From Triglochin maritima (taxonomy: Eukaryota; Streptophyta; Magnoliopsida; Alismatales; Juncaginaceae), in assembly GCA_963682175.1 (NCBI GenBank), contig OY821775.1:3658001-3722000 (forward strand): 64,000 bases of DNA. Reading direction: 5' to 3'. Positions within the stretch are counted from its first letter, which is position 1, and each line of letters opens with the position of its first letter. A model generated the notes under the pieces. That model was not told the origin of the DNA. It made no database searches and was given only the letters and a program-made list of their open reading frames with translations. This document shows positions 1 to 12,119 of the stretch, one piece after another. Made by a program: the position numbers and the translations under genes.

Positions 1-3000
1 AGTAAGGGCGCAGCTGAAACTGGTAACAATGTAATAACAAAGTAAGTTCTAACTTACATAAAAATCCTCTAAAGCTTCGAGTAAGACGAATATTACAATA
101 GTTAAACTGAAATTGAAACAATCGGATAGGGCATCTTCAGAACATATTCATACGCAATAGAGCTGTTGGTTTGTTCTTCACAACTATTACCTTTAGAAGG
201 TTTTCAGCTGGAATGATACAATCAATGCACAGATGGAGGATCCTGCAACGCTAAGATGTAGTTCAGCTCTCTTGATCAAGACAAATTGATAGAGAGCAAT
301 ATCAAAATATTAGAAAACAAACCTCTCTTGAAGAACCAAGACCTTTAGAGTTCTTTATTTCCCAAGGAGAGCAGAATCCTGGAGATGGGAACAGTTGAGG
401 ACATACATGATTTAACCTTGTTGTAATTCTTCCACTAGAACTGAGAACTGGAAGTTGAATATTATTCCTGCCCACAAAAATGTCTCACAATAAGCCAAAA
501 GACCCAACAAACACCGTTAGTTTTGATAGAAGCAACTTTCAAACTCATGCTATATATGAAATGATGCATTAGTTCTCTTAATAAAAGAGAACTCTTATTA
601 ACAGTTGCTGAATCTACAATATTATGAATAAATTTATGAATCACACAGGTAAAAACGTCATGCCAACGTGTCCACACTCCCTTAGTTAATACTTCTCAGG
701 AGATTAGCTGAACCAGACAAGAAATTCTGCGAATACACCTATTGTGATTTCAGGACCAATGAATACTCGACTAATTCATCTGTAAAAAAAATCAAAAATA
801 TGTTAAAGTTGCTGATAAGCCTTACCTTTCATGGCCAGCCATGATGTGTTGCACATCACCAAACCTTTTCATCCAATTCTGGTAGTCAGCATCATTTGTT
901 ACAGAGGCAGGACTCAAGTGAATTATACAATTCACAGACTTTGTTCCACTTTCTGAGTTGTTATCAGATTTTTCATAATAACAATTCAGAGATTGAAAAC
1001 TAATCAACTCTAGCAAATGAGATGGTGTAGGGCAATCAACGAGAACTACAATAGGGCCAGGAATTGATGGACCAAGAACATGACTTGGATGAATCTGCAT
1101 CACAACAAAAATGGTAAATGATTGAAGAAATGAAATGGAACCTGACTATACTCCTTTCACGGTATACTAACCCGATTTTGAACAGAGAGTGGGTGAATAG
1201 AAAATAAAAATTGTAATTTGTGCAAACAAAATAACTGTAACATTATACGTCAAAACGAGACAGCAACATCAGAAAGGCTACTCAATTAATGAATACAACA
1301 TATGCATGATAATTACCATAGTGCTTTGATCATCTGATGCAACTGAATTTCCAAGTTGAAGTTCACGGTATTTGGGGCCAGGTCTGAGCCCAAGAGCAGA
1401 AGCTTTGGCTGGATCAAATTTTCCCTTAATTTCAGGCAGTTCACAAACATATATAACTGCAATATCACCAGGTTTCAGCGAAAAGGTACTCCCCATTGAG
1501 ATTTCTATACCAAGGATAAAATCAGTACTGTCTTATAAAATAGATGTGCTAAATTTATATGGTGAATTGATGTCTTTCAGCTGACCTACCAGAATATCTT
1601 GGATGAAGAAGTATAGCTAATATCCTAACCACTTCATCATCAATAAGTACAATTGGATCCAAAGACTTGGGAAGGTCGTGATTGGAGGTGATTGCATGTC
1701 ACTGCTGGTTATTTCTCCAAAACTATGAGTGTGAACCATTGCAGCATTTGGGATGAAGGACCGCATGGCATCAACCAAATACTTGAGGTCAGAAGGTCCC
1801 CACACGTTGATCTGACAACGTTGAAAAATTATTAGTGGGAATAAAATATAAACAAATGATTAGATGCACTATGTCAACAAGGAAAGTCAATGAAGTAATT
1901 GGTAAGACCTGATAAAATTATCATAATCATTTTAGCTGAAATTTGACCAGTAAAGAACCAAAGGTTGATGAGTATCTGTGTGATAAATTGACAATAAAAA
2001 ATCAATTTTGGGACATGTCGTCTAAGAAATGTTAGCCACATATATTTGGTTTACTTATTTTATTTATTTCAAAATAAATATAGTTTCATTTTTTGTTTTC
2101 ATAGGAACAGACGGGTCTTCTTCAGCTGACTACCAGAACTGAGGTATTCTTGCTTGCATGGTAGGACCATAAACACAAGCACAACTGGATTTAATGAGAT
2201 AAAGATGATTGAACTTACAGACATTCCTTCATCTCCAATTCCTGCTAAAGTTAACAACAAGCCTGCATAGGACAAAATAAATACCATCAAGTTTGTCATG
2301 AAAATCATTTATCTGAAATCCAAATTAACATAGTGCTGCTTATAATCATTATAACGTAGAAGCCGACTGTCAGGTCTGTATCTTCAGGCACAATGAAATC
2401 TACTATCCCTTGAAGTGCCACAATAGCATCTGCTGTTATGGACTAAATTAACCTGTAGTAAAATTTTCTACTTGCGAGATATTAGCAAGAAGAGATTTTT
2501 CACATGTAATATACAGAAAACGAGTGTGGCAGAAATGCATATGTTTATCATGATCACCATCCAAATCCAATTACCCACCCATTGAATAAATTAGTTTTGG
2601 GAAATAGGAAGGGGAGATTGTTCCTTGCTTGGCAGAAGAATCAAGTTGACAGATAGGCATTCAATAGAAGATTTTATGTATCACACAGTGAGGAAAACTT
2701 TTGAGCTTACTTGCCTGGAAGACCACCAGCAGTCTCTGAACATACCCGAGTCAATAGCATGTGATCAACCTTAAATAGAAAACAGAAAAATATCAATTTC
2801 ATCATCATGAAAGAATATGAACAACTCGAACTTTTAAGATCAATGTCACTGAAAAAAGAAGTTAGTATCTCAATAGGTCATACCTTTGATAACTTAATTT
2901 TGTGTTCTGTGCAGAACCGTTGCAGACCCTGGCGAAAGAGACTAACAAAAATTAGAAATGTTTGCCCAATAAAAATAATTCTGGGTCTAAAACATTTAAT

Positions 3001-3880
3001 TGCACATCAAATACGGCCACCATACAATGTCTATTTAAGAGGTGCCCTCTAGTGCTACGAAGTCCGTACTTCATATTAGAAAAGTAATTAGATACATCAG
3101 CATAAACTCGTAAATCACTAAAGTTGTTCTCAGAATCCAAGTTTATCCACTTTCAGTACCTCTCCAGCATTAAAAATTATTCTCTGTTTGTCGAAGAACA
3201 GCAAAACAGACGGTGACGTATCCTGTGTCTGTGTGTCCATTCAGGTCCCCAAAATCTGCAATAGCATCAAAACACATATACCAAAAAAGTTGAAAAGAAA
3301 ACACTGAAGTAGTCTATTTCCTAGAAACATAACATCAAACACTATAAAAGCATGACAATCGAACTTCTATTCAGTATTATCGCCGGCACATACAACCATC
3401 AATAACACCACAGAGTGAACATCGAAACGAACAACTTCCGTAATTTCACCTTCAAATTAACATCTTCCACTCTCCATACAAACGCACAGACACGACAACA
3501 GTAGAAGAAGAAAAAAATCAAACTTTCTCAACCCCAACACCCAAAATAACAACATAGCAATAAAACCGGAAAGAAGATTTATAAAAAAAACGAAATTTTG
3601 GAACTGACCTGAACATAGCAGATGGTGTTGACAGGGTTAAGCTTCCGGACCTTAAGCTGAAGATTTCTCTTCCCGCCGCCCTCTTCCGATTGAACTCCAT
3701 CTTCTCCTCCGTCGCGGCCCCGGTCCTTCTCCTCCTCTGCGGCGAGACTCTCTGGGGGGAGGGATCGCGTGGTCTCCTCCCGGACGTGGCGGAGACGGAG
3801 AAGAAGGGGCGGGATCGGAGAGGAAAGAGGGGTTTGGTGGCGGAGGAGAGGAGTCTGAGGTTCGGGAGTTGGAGAAGCAT
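1..3880 (-). pseudogene. Long-form tRNase Z (ELAC2/TRZ-like), disrupted, 3' end off window
   Basis: The family is the endonuclease that removes the 3' trailer from pre-tRNAs. Recognised from conserved blocks: NLQLKVRKLNPVNTICYVQ, DTSPSVLLFFDKQR, the GLLLTLAGIGDEG segment, WGPSDLKYLVDAMRSFIP, KPGDIAVIYVCELPEIKGKF and IIHLSPASV. Hand-read exons, 5' to 3': 3609-3880, 3160-3255, 2884-2928, a block near 2714-2771 ending in a GC donor, one near 2221-2266, 1590-1811, 1317 to about 1530, 826-1094, 191-467 and 1-19. The start at 3880 gives a Ser/Arg-rich N-terminus like an organelle transit peptide. The metal-binding HxHxDH motif lies beyond the left edge. Breaks: the transit-peptide frame and the conserved NLQLK frame differ by one frame near 3640-3660; an in-frame TGA at 3241-3243 sits where the family has Gly after ILGT; a second frameshift falls within 1590-1811; three stops occur within 191-467 unless an extra intron is present. 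Family assignment is firm, loss of function is likely. Confidence 0.85.
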
Positions 3881-4471
3881 CGGATTTATAGGGTTTGGAT
3901 TTGGGTTTTGGTTTTGGTTTCTAAAACCTCGCGCCGATTTATCGCCGGGTGTTGGGGATGACGTGGGTATACGATCGCATCCCCACCGTCCATTACGTTT
4001 ACGCAAACAAGAAAAATAGGTTAAATTAAGGTTTGACTCGTTTAAATTTTAATTTGCGTAACACTTTTACCGTAAAATTTTTGTTTTTAAATACAGTTCT
4101 AAATTTGTCTCAAATTTTTTTCGTGTTGTTGGTTAAACATAATTTTAATGTGTCATAAAAATTTAATCAAATTGAATGTCAAATAAAGTGTGATTCAAAA
4201 TTTGAGTCAAATTTAAAATAAATTTGACATCCAATTTTATATGAATTTTACCATAAATTAGAAGCATGTTTAAATAACACGATTTTTTTAAAGAAAAAAT
4301 AGCAAATATGACGAATTTTTTTGATGAAAATAGGATCAATGTATTTTGCACAAATCAAAGTTTAAATATGTGAATGTAATGTTTTAAAATTTAAAGGATT
4401 AAAATGTTACTCGATCGTAATTGAACGGGACTGTAATAAACCATAAAATTAATAGTAGGTCACGATGAATC
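3881..4471. other. AT-rich intergenic, 5' flank of the tRNase Z-like gene
   Basis: No coding signal found. The first part (3881-4019) is the probable 5' leader and promoter of the minus-strand gene. The rest is AT-rich with no repeat I can name. Confidence 0.5.
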
Positions 4472-4517
4472 CAACTATATCACCGGAGGAGCACCATGTG
4501 TTCGTCCTCACCTGAGA
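4472..4517 (-). pseudogene. GLOX exon 2 fragment (relic of a third tandem copy)
   Basis: On the minus strand this reads the start of GLOX exon 2, including the codons for TNTWCSSG, which contain the active-site Cys, and keeps an AG splice acceptor at its 5' side. It matches the corresponding stretch at about 15655-15695 almost base for base, then similarity stops. No other GLOX exon is visible nearby. An LTR-like sequence begins about 27 bases away, and the upstream repeats typical of the GLOX units reappear at 5680-6036. Confidence 0.75.
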
Positions 4518-4825
4518 ATATTCATTAACATATAGATTGCTTGTGTAACGTCCTCAACAGCGGAAGAATTTCAAATTCTAACATATAAACAACAAGTAAT
4601 CACTCCGACCTCAAATGAGAGAAAGCAGAATCTGGTAGCGGAGCTCTCCTCCTCGGTCTCCACCCCCTAACGCCGATCACGGCCTGAAAAGTAAACATGC
4701 AACAATGTCTGAGTTTCCAGAAGAAAACCACGTATGTCAAACTCAAAATGCATGAAACTGAAACACTTTAGCATGCATTTCTATCTACAAAGAAAAACAT
4801 AAACACAAGACTGGACTCCAGGGTT

Positions 4826-5150
4826 TTTCCACTCAACCACAATAACACTCCACGTCGTCAAGCTAGGTTCCAAAGTTTTTTCACCCAACCACAGCTACAG
4901 CGACACGACCAGGGCTTCATGGCTCTTTCACCCAACCTAAACGTTCTAAGGGCTCCAGGCCTTTTTCACCCAACCCTTATCATGTGGTGCTTGCTCAGGC
5001 TTCAAGGCTCTTTCACTTAACATTAACACACTACGGAGCTTCAGGGCTTTTTCACCCAACCTACACAGATTAGCTGGCTTCAGGGCTTTTTCACCCAACC
5101 GCAACTCTCACAACAGTTACGGGACTCCAAGACTCTTTCACCCAACCGCC
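4826..5150. repeat. Degenerate tandem repeat, about eight units ending in TTTTTCACCCAACC
   Basis: The motif CTTCAGGGCTTTTTCACCCA and variants recurs every 30-50 bases, for example near 4888, 4926, 4966, 5007, 5048, 5089 and 5137. Units share the C-rich end and differ in the linker. Confidence 0.8.
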
Positions 5151-5260
5151 GCAACCCCCGTGCTCACAAGCATCCTTACCGGAAGAACATCGACACCATA
5201 ACTCATCTCACAAGGACAACCACACCAAACGCACCTCACATGTGCAAAACTGGACAATAT

Positions 5261-5544
5261 CGGTCGACCGAACCAAGAGTCTCGGTCGACCGACTCTCAC
5301 CAAAACCAGGCAAATGCCTTGACCGACGCTCCATCGGTTGAACATCTCCTACCAACCATACACGTTCGGTCGAATTACAGTCAGGGATTGGTCGACCCTT
5401 TAGAAGATCATCTCCCGGGTTCAACGAACACAACCAATCGGTCAAACGGCAAAGATGATCCGTTCGACCGGAAACCACCAGTAAAATTCCTCATCGCTCA
5501 ACATAATCAACCGGTCGAACCCCCGAGCACTCTCGGTCGACCGA
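5261..5544. repeat. Array of CGGTCGACCG palindromes
   Basis: Perfect copies of CGGTCGACCGA at 5261, 5283 and 5534, with several one- or two-base variants between them (GGTCGACC, CGGTCGAA, CGACCGG). It resembles the CGGTNNACCG array in the solo LTR near 58 kb. Confidence 0.75.
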
Positions 5545-5679
5545 AACCCACCAATAAAATCCTCCAACGAAACCAATCAACTACTTGGAAGTTTGATTAT
5601 TTTTTGTGTTATTTAATTTATTTGAAAATGATAAAGGCAAATGGAAATCTGGGCGAATTAACGAGGAATCATTCTTAAA

Positions 5680-6036
5680 ACATTTCAAAATATCGTTGTC
5701 ATCTTTAAATATTTCTCAATTTCTTCAACACCTAAAATAATTTTTGAATTAAGAGTTTACTTAGTAAACTAAAAGTAATCATTCTTAAATGATTCAAACG
5801 GGCAATATTATCTTTAAATATCACATAATATCTTCAAAATCTTAAATGTTTTTTGAACCAAGACATTAATAAGTAGATGAAATGGTGATTTCATATTCTT
5901 AAAATAATTCAAAATTTCAATATTATCTTTAAATATTTCATAACATCTTCAAAACCTACAATGGTTTTCGTATGAAGAGATTATTTAGTAACTAAAAAAG
6001 CACTTAAGTATTGTAAAATCGAATCAAAGATGATTC
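5680..6036. repeat. Three AT-rich ~110-bp repeats shared with GLOX upstream regions
   Basis: Units contain ATAATTCAAAAT, TTATCTTTAAATATTTC, ATAATATCTTCAAAA and GAGATTATTTAGTA in that order. Two units of the same family occur at 10535-10790 and one degenerate unit at 17195-17345, in both cases about 0.3-0.6 kb upstream of a GLOX start codon. This marks the segment as the upstream region of a vanished GLOX copy. Confidence 0.75.
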
Positions 6037-6969
6037 TCCCTCTCTCCTCTTTCCCCTTCTCCTACCACACAAACTCGTTAACACACTCTTCCTTTCCTTT
6101 CCTTTCCTTTCCTTCTCTTCTCTTCTCTTCTCTTCTCTTCTCTTCCAACCACCTTCCTCATCACCTTCGCCACCCCTCTTCATGTGTCCATCAACGTGAC
6201 ATTAAGGCTATAATACACTGTCACCCATGTGTACCACCAGTGAATATGCTTGACGTGAGCGCATCATAAGCAGCAATATGGCACAATATAAAATTAATAT
6301 AATACAAGATTAATAAAATTTGCAATTCTCTTTTCAACATTAGAAATTTAGAAGTATATATACTTATATATATTAATATATAATAATAGTTTTTTTCAAA
6401 ATAATTTTATCATTAACTTGTAAATTTTCTAAGTGATCAACAGATAATGGTTCAAATGGAAATTAAAGTTACAACCGATGTGAATTTAAATATATTTTTT
6501 TTTGTTTAGTTTGATTGTTTATTACATGAAAGTATTTTGATCTGGGTCCGGTGAATTCCCAATTTCAAACCAAATCAGAACCGTGTTATACCTAGGAAAA
6601 GGGTAAGAGAAATTTAGGTGTTTCGAAACTAAAGACCCAAGTCTGAGATTAACTTTGAGGCTTGAGCAGTAGTGAATCCTAGCATGTGAGTGAAATTTTG
6701 AATTTAAACCAAAAATATAAAATGCCTTCAAAAACGTACCCAAAAAAAAGTATAAAACCAATAGAACGAGGCACTAAGATTTGATAAACAGTGATGACAT
6801 AAAGGAGAATATAATGTTCTCAGGTCGCACCCAAACAAAAAACCGAAAATAAACTTTTCTCTTCCCAAGAAGATTTATTGTTTCTTCTTTATCCAAAAGA
6901 AGAAAATGACCACAAACCACAAACATTCATCAGAGACAACATAAGAAATAATCCAAAGATTAATCCTTA
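6037..6969. other. Intergenic, with a CT-rich microsatellite
   Basis: Contains (TTTCC)n followed by (TTCTC)n at about 6089-6148. The rest is AT-rich. The part next to 6970 is the probable 3' UTR of the first GLOX gene. Confidence 0.5.
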
Positions 6970-9900
6970 TCACTTGATCTGCACCCACACAGCTTTGCTT
7001 GGGACCCCACGGTAAACAACGAACATCATGTAGTACCCTGGCGGCGCAAAGTTGGCTGAAGGTGGCGCCGCCACTGTGATCGTGTGGCTTCCGGCACCTG
7101 CCGGAACCAAGCCCGAAATTTTGAGTTTCAGCATTCTCTGGCCTTGGGAGTAGCCGTGAGTAGTGAAAGGTGGCGCATACATCATCACTTTCAGGTCAAC
7201 TAAGACCACCGCAGGTGACTTGAACGTCATTTTGAGTGCTTGTCCATACATGATCTTGGCCGGAAACAAAGATATTTCCGGGCGATAAGCTGCAAGCTTG
7301 GGGTCCAGGTAGGGTGGTGAAAACTTCTCCACTCGCAACTCTGTTGGGAACATGGAGTTGAAGACGTACCTGATGGAATGCAAAATTAAAGATTAATACA
7401 CAACTAGTTACATGTTGACCTTGGAAAATGTCGCAGTCCTTTTAGAAAAATAGTTAAGCGCGTTTAGTTGATTTTTTGATTGGTTAATTGATTTTATTTG
7501 ATCAACATTTACAAAACCTAAGCACTTAAGTAATATATTGTATTTCAAATTTTCCAATACGTACCTGGAATTAGTGTTACTCCCGGCGACAAGGATCTTC
7601 CCATCAGGAAGCACATTACTAGATGAGTGGTACATCCTTGGTATGGTGGTGGCTTTGAGCAGCTTGAAGCGTCCACCAACGGGTGCGTTGGGTTTGTAGA
7701 GCCATGGCTCGAAGACGGGGTCACGAGCATATCCCCACCCAGAACAGCCCCGAGTTGCACCGTTCAGGAACAACAAGTCGCCGGTCGGAAGGATCAGCAA
7801 ATCAGCCATCACACGTGGCTTTGGCATTTTCTCGGCCTTCCATATCGAGAACTTGCTCTGTATGTTCAACCTATAGCACACGTCGAATGCCGGATTGAAG
7901 ATCTTATCTCTACCTGCTTTCAGAAACGCATAGGTCTCTGCACCGCCGCAGACGATCACTTCCACCGTCGGTGCGGCCATATCTACCGAGCCCAACATGA
8001 CATAGATAGGTACGTAAGTTATATTTTATTTAACAAATAAAAATGTATTACGAAAAATGATGATGGGAAACGATCAATAATCATAAACACAAAGATTATG
8101 ATATGTTTGAATTTTTTCCTAAGTTCAAGAGTGAAATTAAGGAAGTGATTTTTTGTGTGTAATGGATTAATAAAAGGGATTAGTAAGCTTTTATATATAT
8201 ATATATATATATTTATAGGTATAATATAATACATAAAATATCTATGTATTGGGTCTAACCTACTAAATATATATTTGTCAATATATATACACATCCACCC
8301 CGTATAATTCAAGTTGATGTGTAAAAAAATTCAAACATGACAATGGTTTTAGAGGGGCTGGCGAATTAATTGAACTCATCCTAGGCACATCAACAAATTA
8401 AACTGTAATTTGTTGTGTACGTTGATGATGGTTCAAATTAAACTCTATCAATTTTTAGCAATTAAGTTAATGATTAATCCTTAATTCTTACTGAGGTCGA
8501 GAGGGAGGAGCGCAGATTGTCCGGAAGACGGGTAGTTATAGGAACCCTTAGTGAGGGCAGGGAACTCGTGGAGGATCTTGTTAGTCTTGTAATCGAAAAG
8601 GACGGCACGGTTGTTGGCGAAAATGAAGAGATTCCCATCGGTAGAGAGATGAACGAAAGGATAGAGATTGCCCGTAACCGAGTTTGTTGTTTCCTTCAAT
8701 AAAGGAAAAGCTATTGATTTAGTGTTGGGTGTTTTTGATGTGGGAACAAACTCATAGCTGAACGCATGCAACCCTCCTATCAAGAAGATCCTTCCGTCGG
8801 GAAGCATTTGCTGGGTGGCATACCTGCACATATAATTAAAGAAAGTAATTAGCAAAATCTCATCCAAACTCGAGGTCGATCGCCTCAACAAGACTAAACA
8901 CATATATGTCATGATATATATGCAATAAGAAGTAGACAAAATCACTCGTTTATTATCAAATTCACGTTACTTTAGAAGGTAATTAACAGTAATTTACCAA
9001 AAAAAACAAAACTCGATCCAAACTCATTTTTGATAAATTAATATAACCAAAATACAAAATAGAATGACAACTGAGTAAAATTTAAAAGTAAACATTTAAT
9101 TCCAAATGTCAATTGAGTTTGGTTTGACTTAATTAAAGTGAGTGGAACTAATTAATTACCATCTACCATCAGCAAGCAGTTGATGTTCCTCAAAGTCACA
9201 TGTAGGGCAGTTCTTAAGGAAGCGAACACCCTTTGAACCCTCAAGGAAGCCACCAGTTTGGATGACGCTCCCATCTACTGCCAACCCACCAGAGGAACAC
9301 CATGTGTTTGTCACCACCTAATGAAGAATTCTCACGTAGCCACTCTTACTTGATTTATCACGTTAATTATAATTCAAAGAGAAAAATGAAAAGAAAATAT
9401 CATATGTACTAGTACGTACTAATTTTGGGGTTTGTCTTGCAGTTAATCCAAGATTATAGAGAGATATATGAAGAGAAAACAATATTCAACATTTAATCTT
9501 GCATTAATTCAAACTATTCCTTGCTAATTAAGAGGTTATGTAAGTAAATTTTGCATTTCCTGATCATCCTATATCTTCCTTGCTTTGTTAATTATACTAA
9601 TTAAGAGGTTCATTACATTTTCAGCAATAGTTTGTTATATTGTAATGTTAACATTTTTTCTTGTACATCACAGGACTTTATAAGTGCCGATGCTAATTGA
9701 CTTTGTTTACAAGTTTTTCCAACTTTAATCCATGCAGCATAATCTTGATTTCAGCTAATTAATGCAAGATTTAAATAAGTGGATATATATATATATATAT
9801 ATGCTAACCTTGAGAGGGCGGATTTTGTTGCTATAAAAGTCGAACTCCAATGCATGCGCAGTGCAATCCTGGTTTTTACCATAAGGATTAGTGAAACATC

Positions 9901-10129
9901 CTTGTGCAGGAGTTGTACTCAAATTAGACGGTCCTAAGTTGGTGCTATCAATAAAGATGGCCTTATTGACAGGCGTGATGACCATATGCATGCAAGAGAC
10001 CCCCGCGTTTTGGACTATCAGCTGCCAAGAGCCGGTATACATTGTCTCTAAGTCCGCCGAGGATACGATCGTCGCGACGAGGAAGAGAGGGAGAAAGAAG
10101 AGGATAGTTTTGAGTGATGGACACTCCAT
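6970..10129 (-). CDS. Glyoxal/galactose oxidase-like copper radical oxidase, copy 1
   Basis: Secreted copper radical oxidases of this family oxidise aldehydes or alcohols and release H2O2 in the apoplast; the substrate here is unknown. Five exons: 9809-10129, 9160-9317, 8492-8823, 7565-7982, 6970-7369, giving 542 residues, normal for plant GLOX. A signal peptide covers residues 1 to about 24 (TILFFLPLFLVATIVSS). The N-terminal glyoxal oxidase domain with kelch-type repeats is followed by the C-terminal DUF1929-type domain from about residue 415. Radical-copper ligands expected for the family are all present: Cys in TWCSSG (about 114), Tyr in RWYATQQ (about 161), Tyr-His in PRMYHSS (388/389) and His in TTHGYSQ (about 481). 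The start at 10129 was chosen over the in-frame ATG at 10165 because copy 2 begins at the equivalent place. Introns are GT-AG; phases are consistent throughout. Confidence 0.93.
8191..8212. repeat. (TA)n microsatellite in GLOX copy 1 intron 3
   Basis: A simple alternating AT run inside the intron between exons 3 and 4. A second one lies at about 9783-9802, directly behind the donor site of exon 1. Confidence 0.85.
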
Positions 10130-10221
10130 TGAATCCAGTTGAAATTCAGTGGAGAGGTTAAGCACTAATTAAACCTCCAATTAACTTCAACTTATTATGG
10201 AACCATATATGGTTTTGGACC

Positions 10222-10231
10222 TTATATATAG
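10222..10231 (-). promoter_or_regulatory. TATA box of GLOX copy 1
   Basis: On the minus strand CCCTATATATAAGG, about 95 bases before the start codon at 10129. The same box with the same flanking TCCAAAA occurs at the matching place before copy 2, so the core promoter is conserved between the duplicates. Confidence 0.75.
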
Positions 10232-10534
10232 GGAGTTGAGTGTAAGAAAACGAGATTGTTTCGTTAATTTGCTTATAGTCAACTTGGTGTTTTCTTTAAA
10301 ACCAAACAGATCACTCTCTCCTAATTTTTGAACCAATCACAAAAATGTGTGCTTAATTTGCAACAGCTATAGCCTATAGGTGATGCTTCACCACTAACTT
10401 TGAAGAGAATACAAGATCACCACTAACTTCGAAGAGAGGACAACTAAGCTTTGAGGAGAGTACCTGTCGGTAGATCATTAATTAGATGCTAATGTTTTCG
10501 AATTTTAAATAGTCAACCGGAAGGCTGAGCTTAC

Positions 10535-10790
10535 AATGAAATCGATCTCAAAATAATTCAAAATGTCGTTGTTATCTTTAACTATTTCACAATATCTTCA
10601 GCATATCTTTAATCGTTCTTCAATTGAGAGATTATTTAGTTGATGAAAAACCAATTGTTATTAAAATAATTCAAGATGTCATTGTTATCTACTGTAAATA
10701 TTTCATAATATCTTCAAAACCTTAAATGCCTTTTGAATTAAGAGATTATTTAGTAAATAAAAAAGTAGCCGAGTAATTTAAAATCAAATA
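10535..10790. repeat. Two AT-rich ~110-bp repeats upstream of GLOX copy 1
   Basis: Same family as the units at 5680-6036: AATAATTCAAAATGTC, TTATCTTTAACTATTTCAC and AGAGATTATTTAGT in the same order, twice. Confidence 0.75.
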
Positions 10791-11975
10791 GAAAGATAAT
10801 CCTGGCGTACCATAAGAATTGGAAGAAAATCAATTTGGAAAAAAAGAAGAATACAATCGCGCGCGGTCTTGACCATTTCAACAAATCCTTATTATTATTG
10901 ATAATATAGAAATAGCGGTAATTTATATCAACAAAAAAATAATCAACAGATGAATACCGCGGGCTCCGGCCTCTATAGCTTGAGTAACCATGGATTATCG
11001 ATTTGTCAATTGTTGTGCGAATATTATACTTGTAAATGTCACATTCATTCCAGCGCCAGCCCAAACTGAAGGTGAAATTTCCGTACTACTGATCAATTTA
11101 ATTTTCGTTGGAATAGACATTTCAATTTAATTAAAACACCAAGCATTCCACGTTTACCATTGGAACCAGTTGTTAATGAACCAAAATTGAAAAAAGAGAC
11201 ACACAAACACCTCACAAGCATAATAAAGGGCAGATCAACTTTTTCTTCTTTCACTAAAATTCGTGGGAAAATTATAAAAAAATAGACTGTTGTTTATGCA
11301 CAAAACAATATTAAGTATGAGATATAATTCTACGTATGATTTGGTAGTATATAATCTTTTATGATTTTATTATATATTATTATGAAAATCTAAATATAGT
11401 CATGTAACTTATATTCTTTATTTTTCAAATGTAATTTAGTGTTTTCTATTAAAAAAATTATCTAATACATATGATATTTAAGTGATTCTACAAGTTAATA
11501 CATGATTCTTAACTTTCTAGCATTTACATTTGTTTCTTGAGGGGGTATCAGAAAATCTATCATGAAATTCTTATACATTCAAATTCAAGATTTCAAAGGA
11601 ATACAAAGATCATTTTTCTTTTTTGGAATTGGCACAATGTAACTACTTTCTTTTCTTTTTGATTTCTCTGCGTACAAATCCCTCAAAAAAAAAGTTAGAA
11701 ATACTCTACTATTGTTTTATTTTTATTTTGTTTTTTTAAATCAGGTAATATATAGGTAATTAGATTTGGTTAGTTGGGCTAATGAGCCACAGCCCAACTA
11801 GATATCCATTACAACTAAACTTCCAACTTTCCAAAAGCACAAAAAAAAACAGTTCGCCTTCTGTATCCATCTTAGTTAGCTATTTGGGTCCACATGTTCA
11901 AGCGAAACAAAGACATACACGAATATCACTTTCTTCCAAGTTGACAACTAGCTCTCCGGGTTCTACAACGATATA
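10791..11975. other. Duplicated GLOX upstream region, copy 1
   Basis: Blocks at about 11000-11270 and 11885-11965 match 17600-17900 and 17950-18020 upstream of copy 2. About 0.5 kb of AT-rich sequence (11290-11780) interrupts the match and is probably a later insertion or expansion. No gene is visible. Confidence 0.6.
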
Positions 11976-12119
11976 CTTATGTGCACTATCTATTAAAGTC
12001 TCACATTATTAATTTTTATATGAACTAAGATTAGTTGTAAAAGAGGGAATGAGATGATTGAGAGGTTAGCCGTTGAAAGAGTAAATGATTTCAAGTTGTC
12101 ATTTTAAAATTATAATTAA

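Larger units (their letters stand above)
4544..5600. mobile_element. LTR-like insertion fragment with two internal repeat arrays
   Basis: Starts with TGTAACGTCC, separates the GLOX exon 2 scrap from the GLOX-type upstream repeats, and has no coding capacity. It contains a run of units ending in TTTTTCACCCAACC (4826-5150) and copies of the palindrome CGGTCGACCGA (from 5261). No matching second LTR or target duplication was found, so solo LTR, truncated element and composite debris remain possible. Confidence 0.45.

Noticed and set aside
2330..2450. 43-codon open stretch on the minus strand within the tRNase Z gene
   Set aside because: It does not match the tRNase Z family and lies between two exons that join in frame without it; treated as intron sequence.
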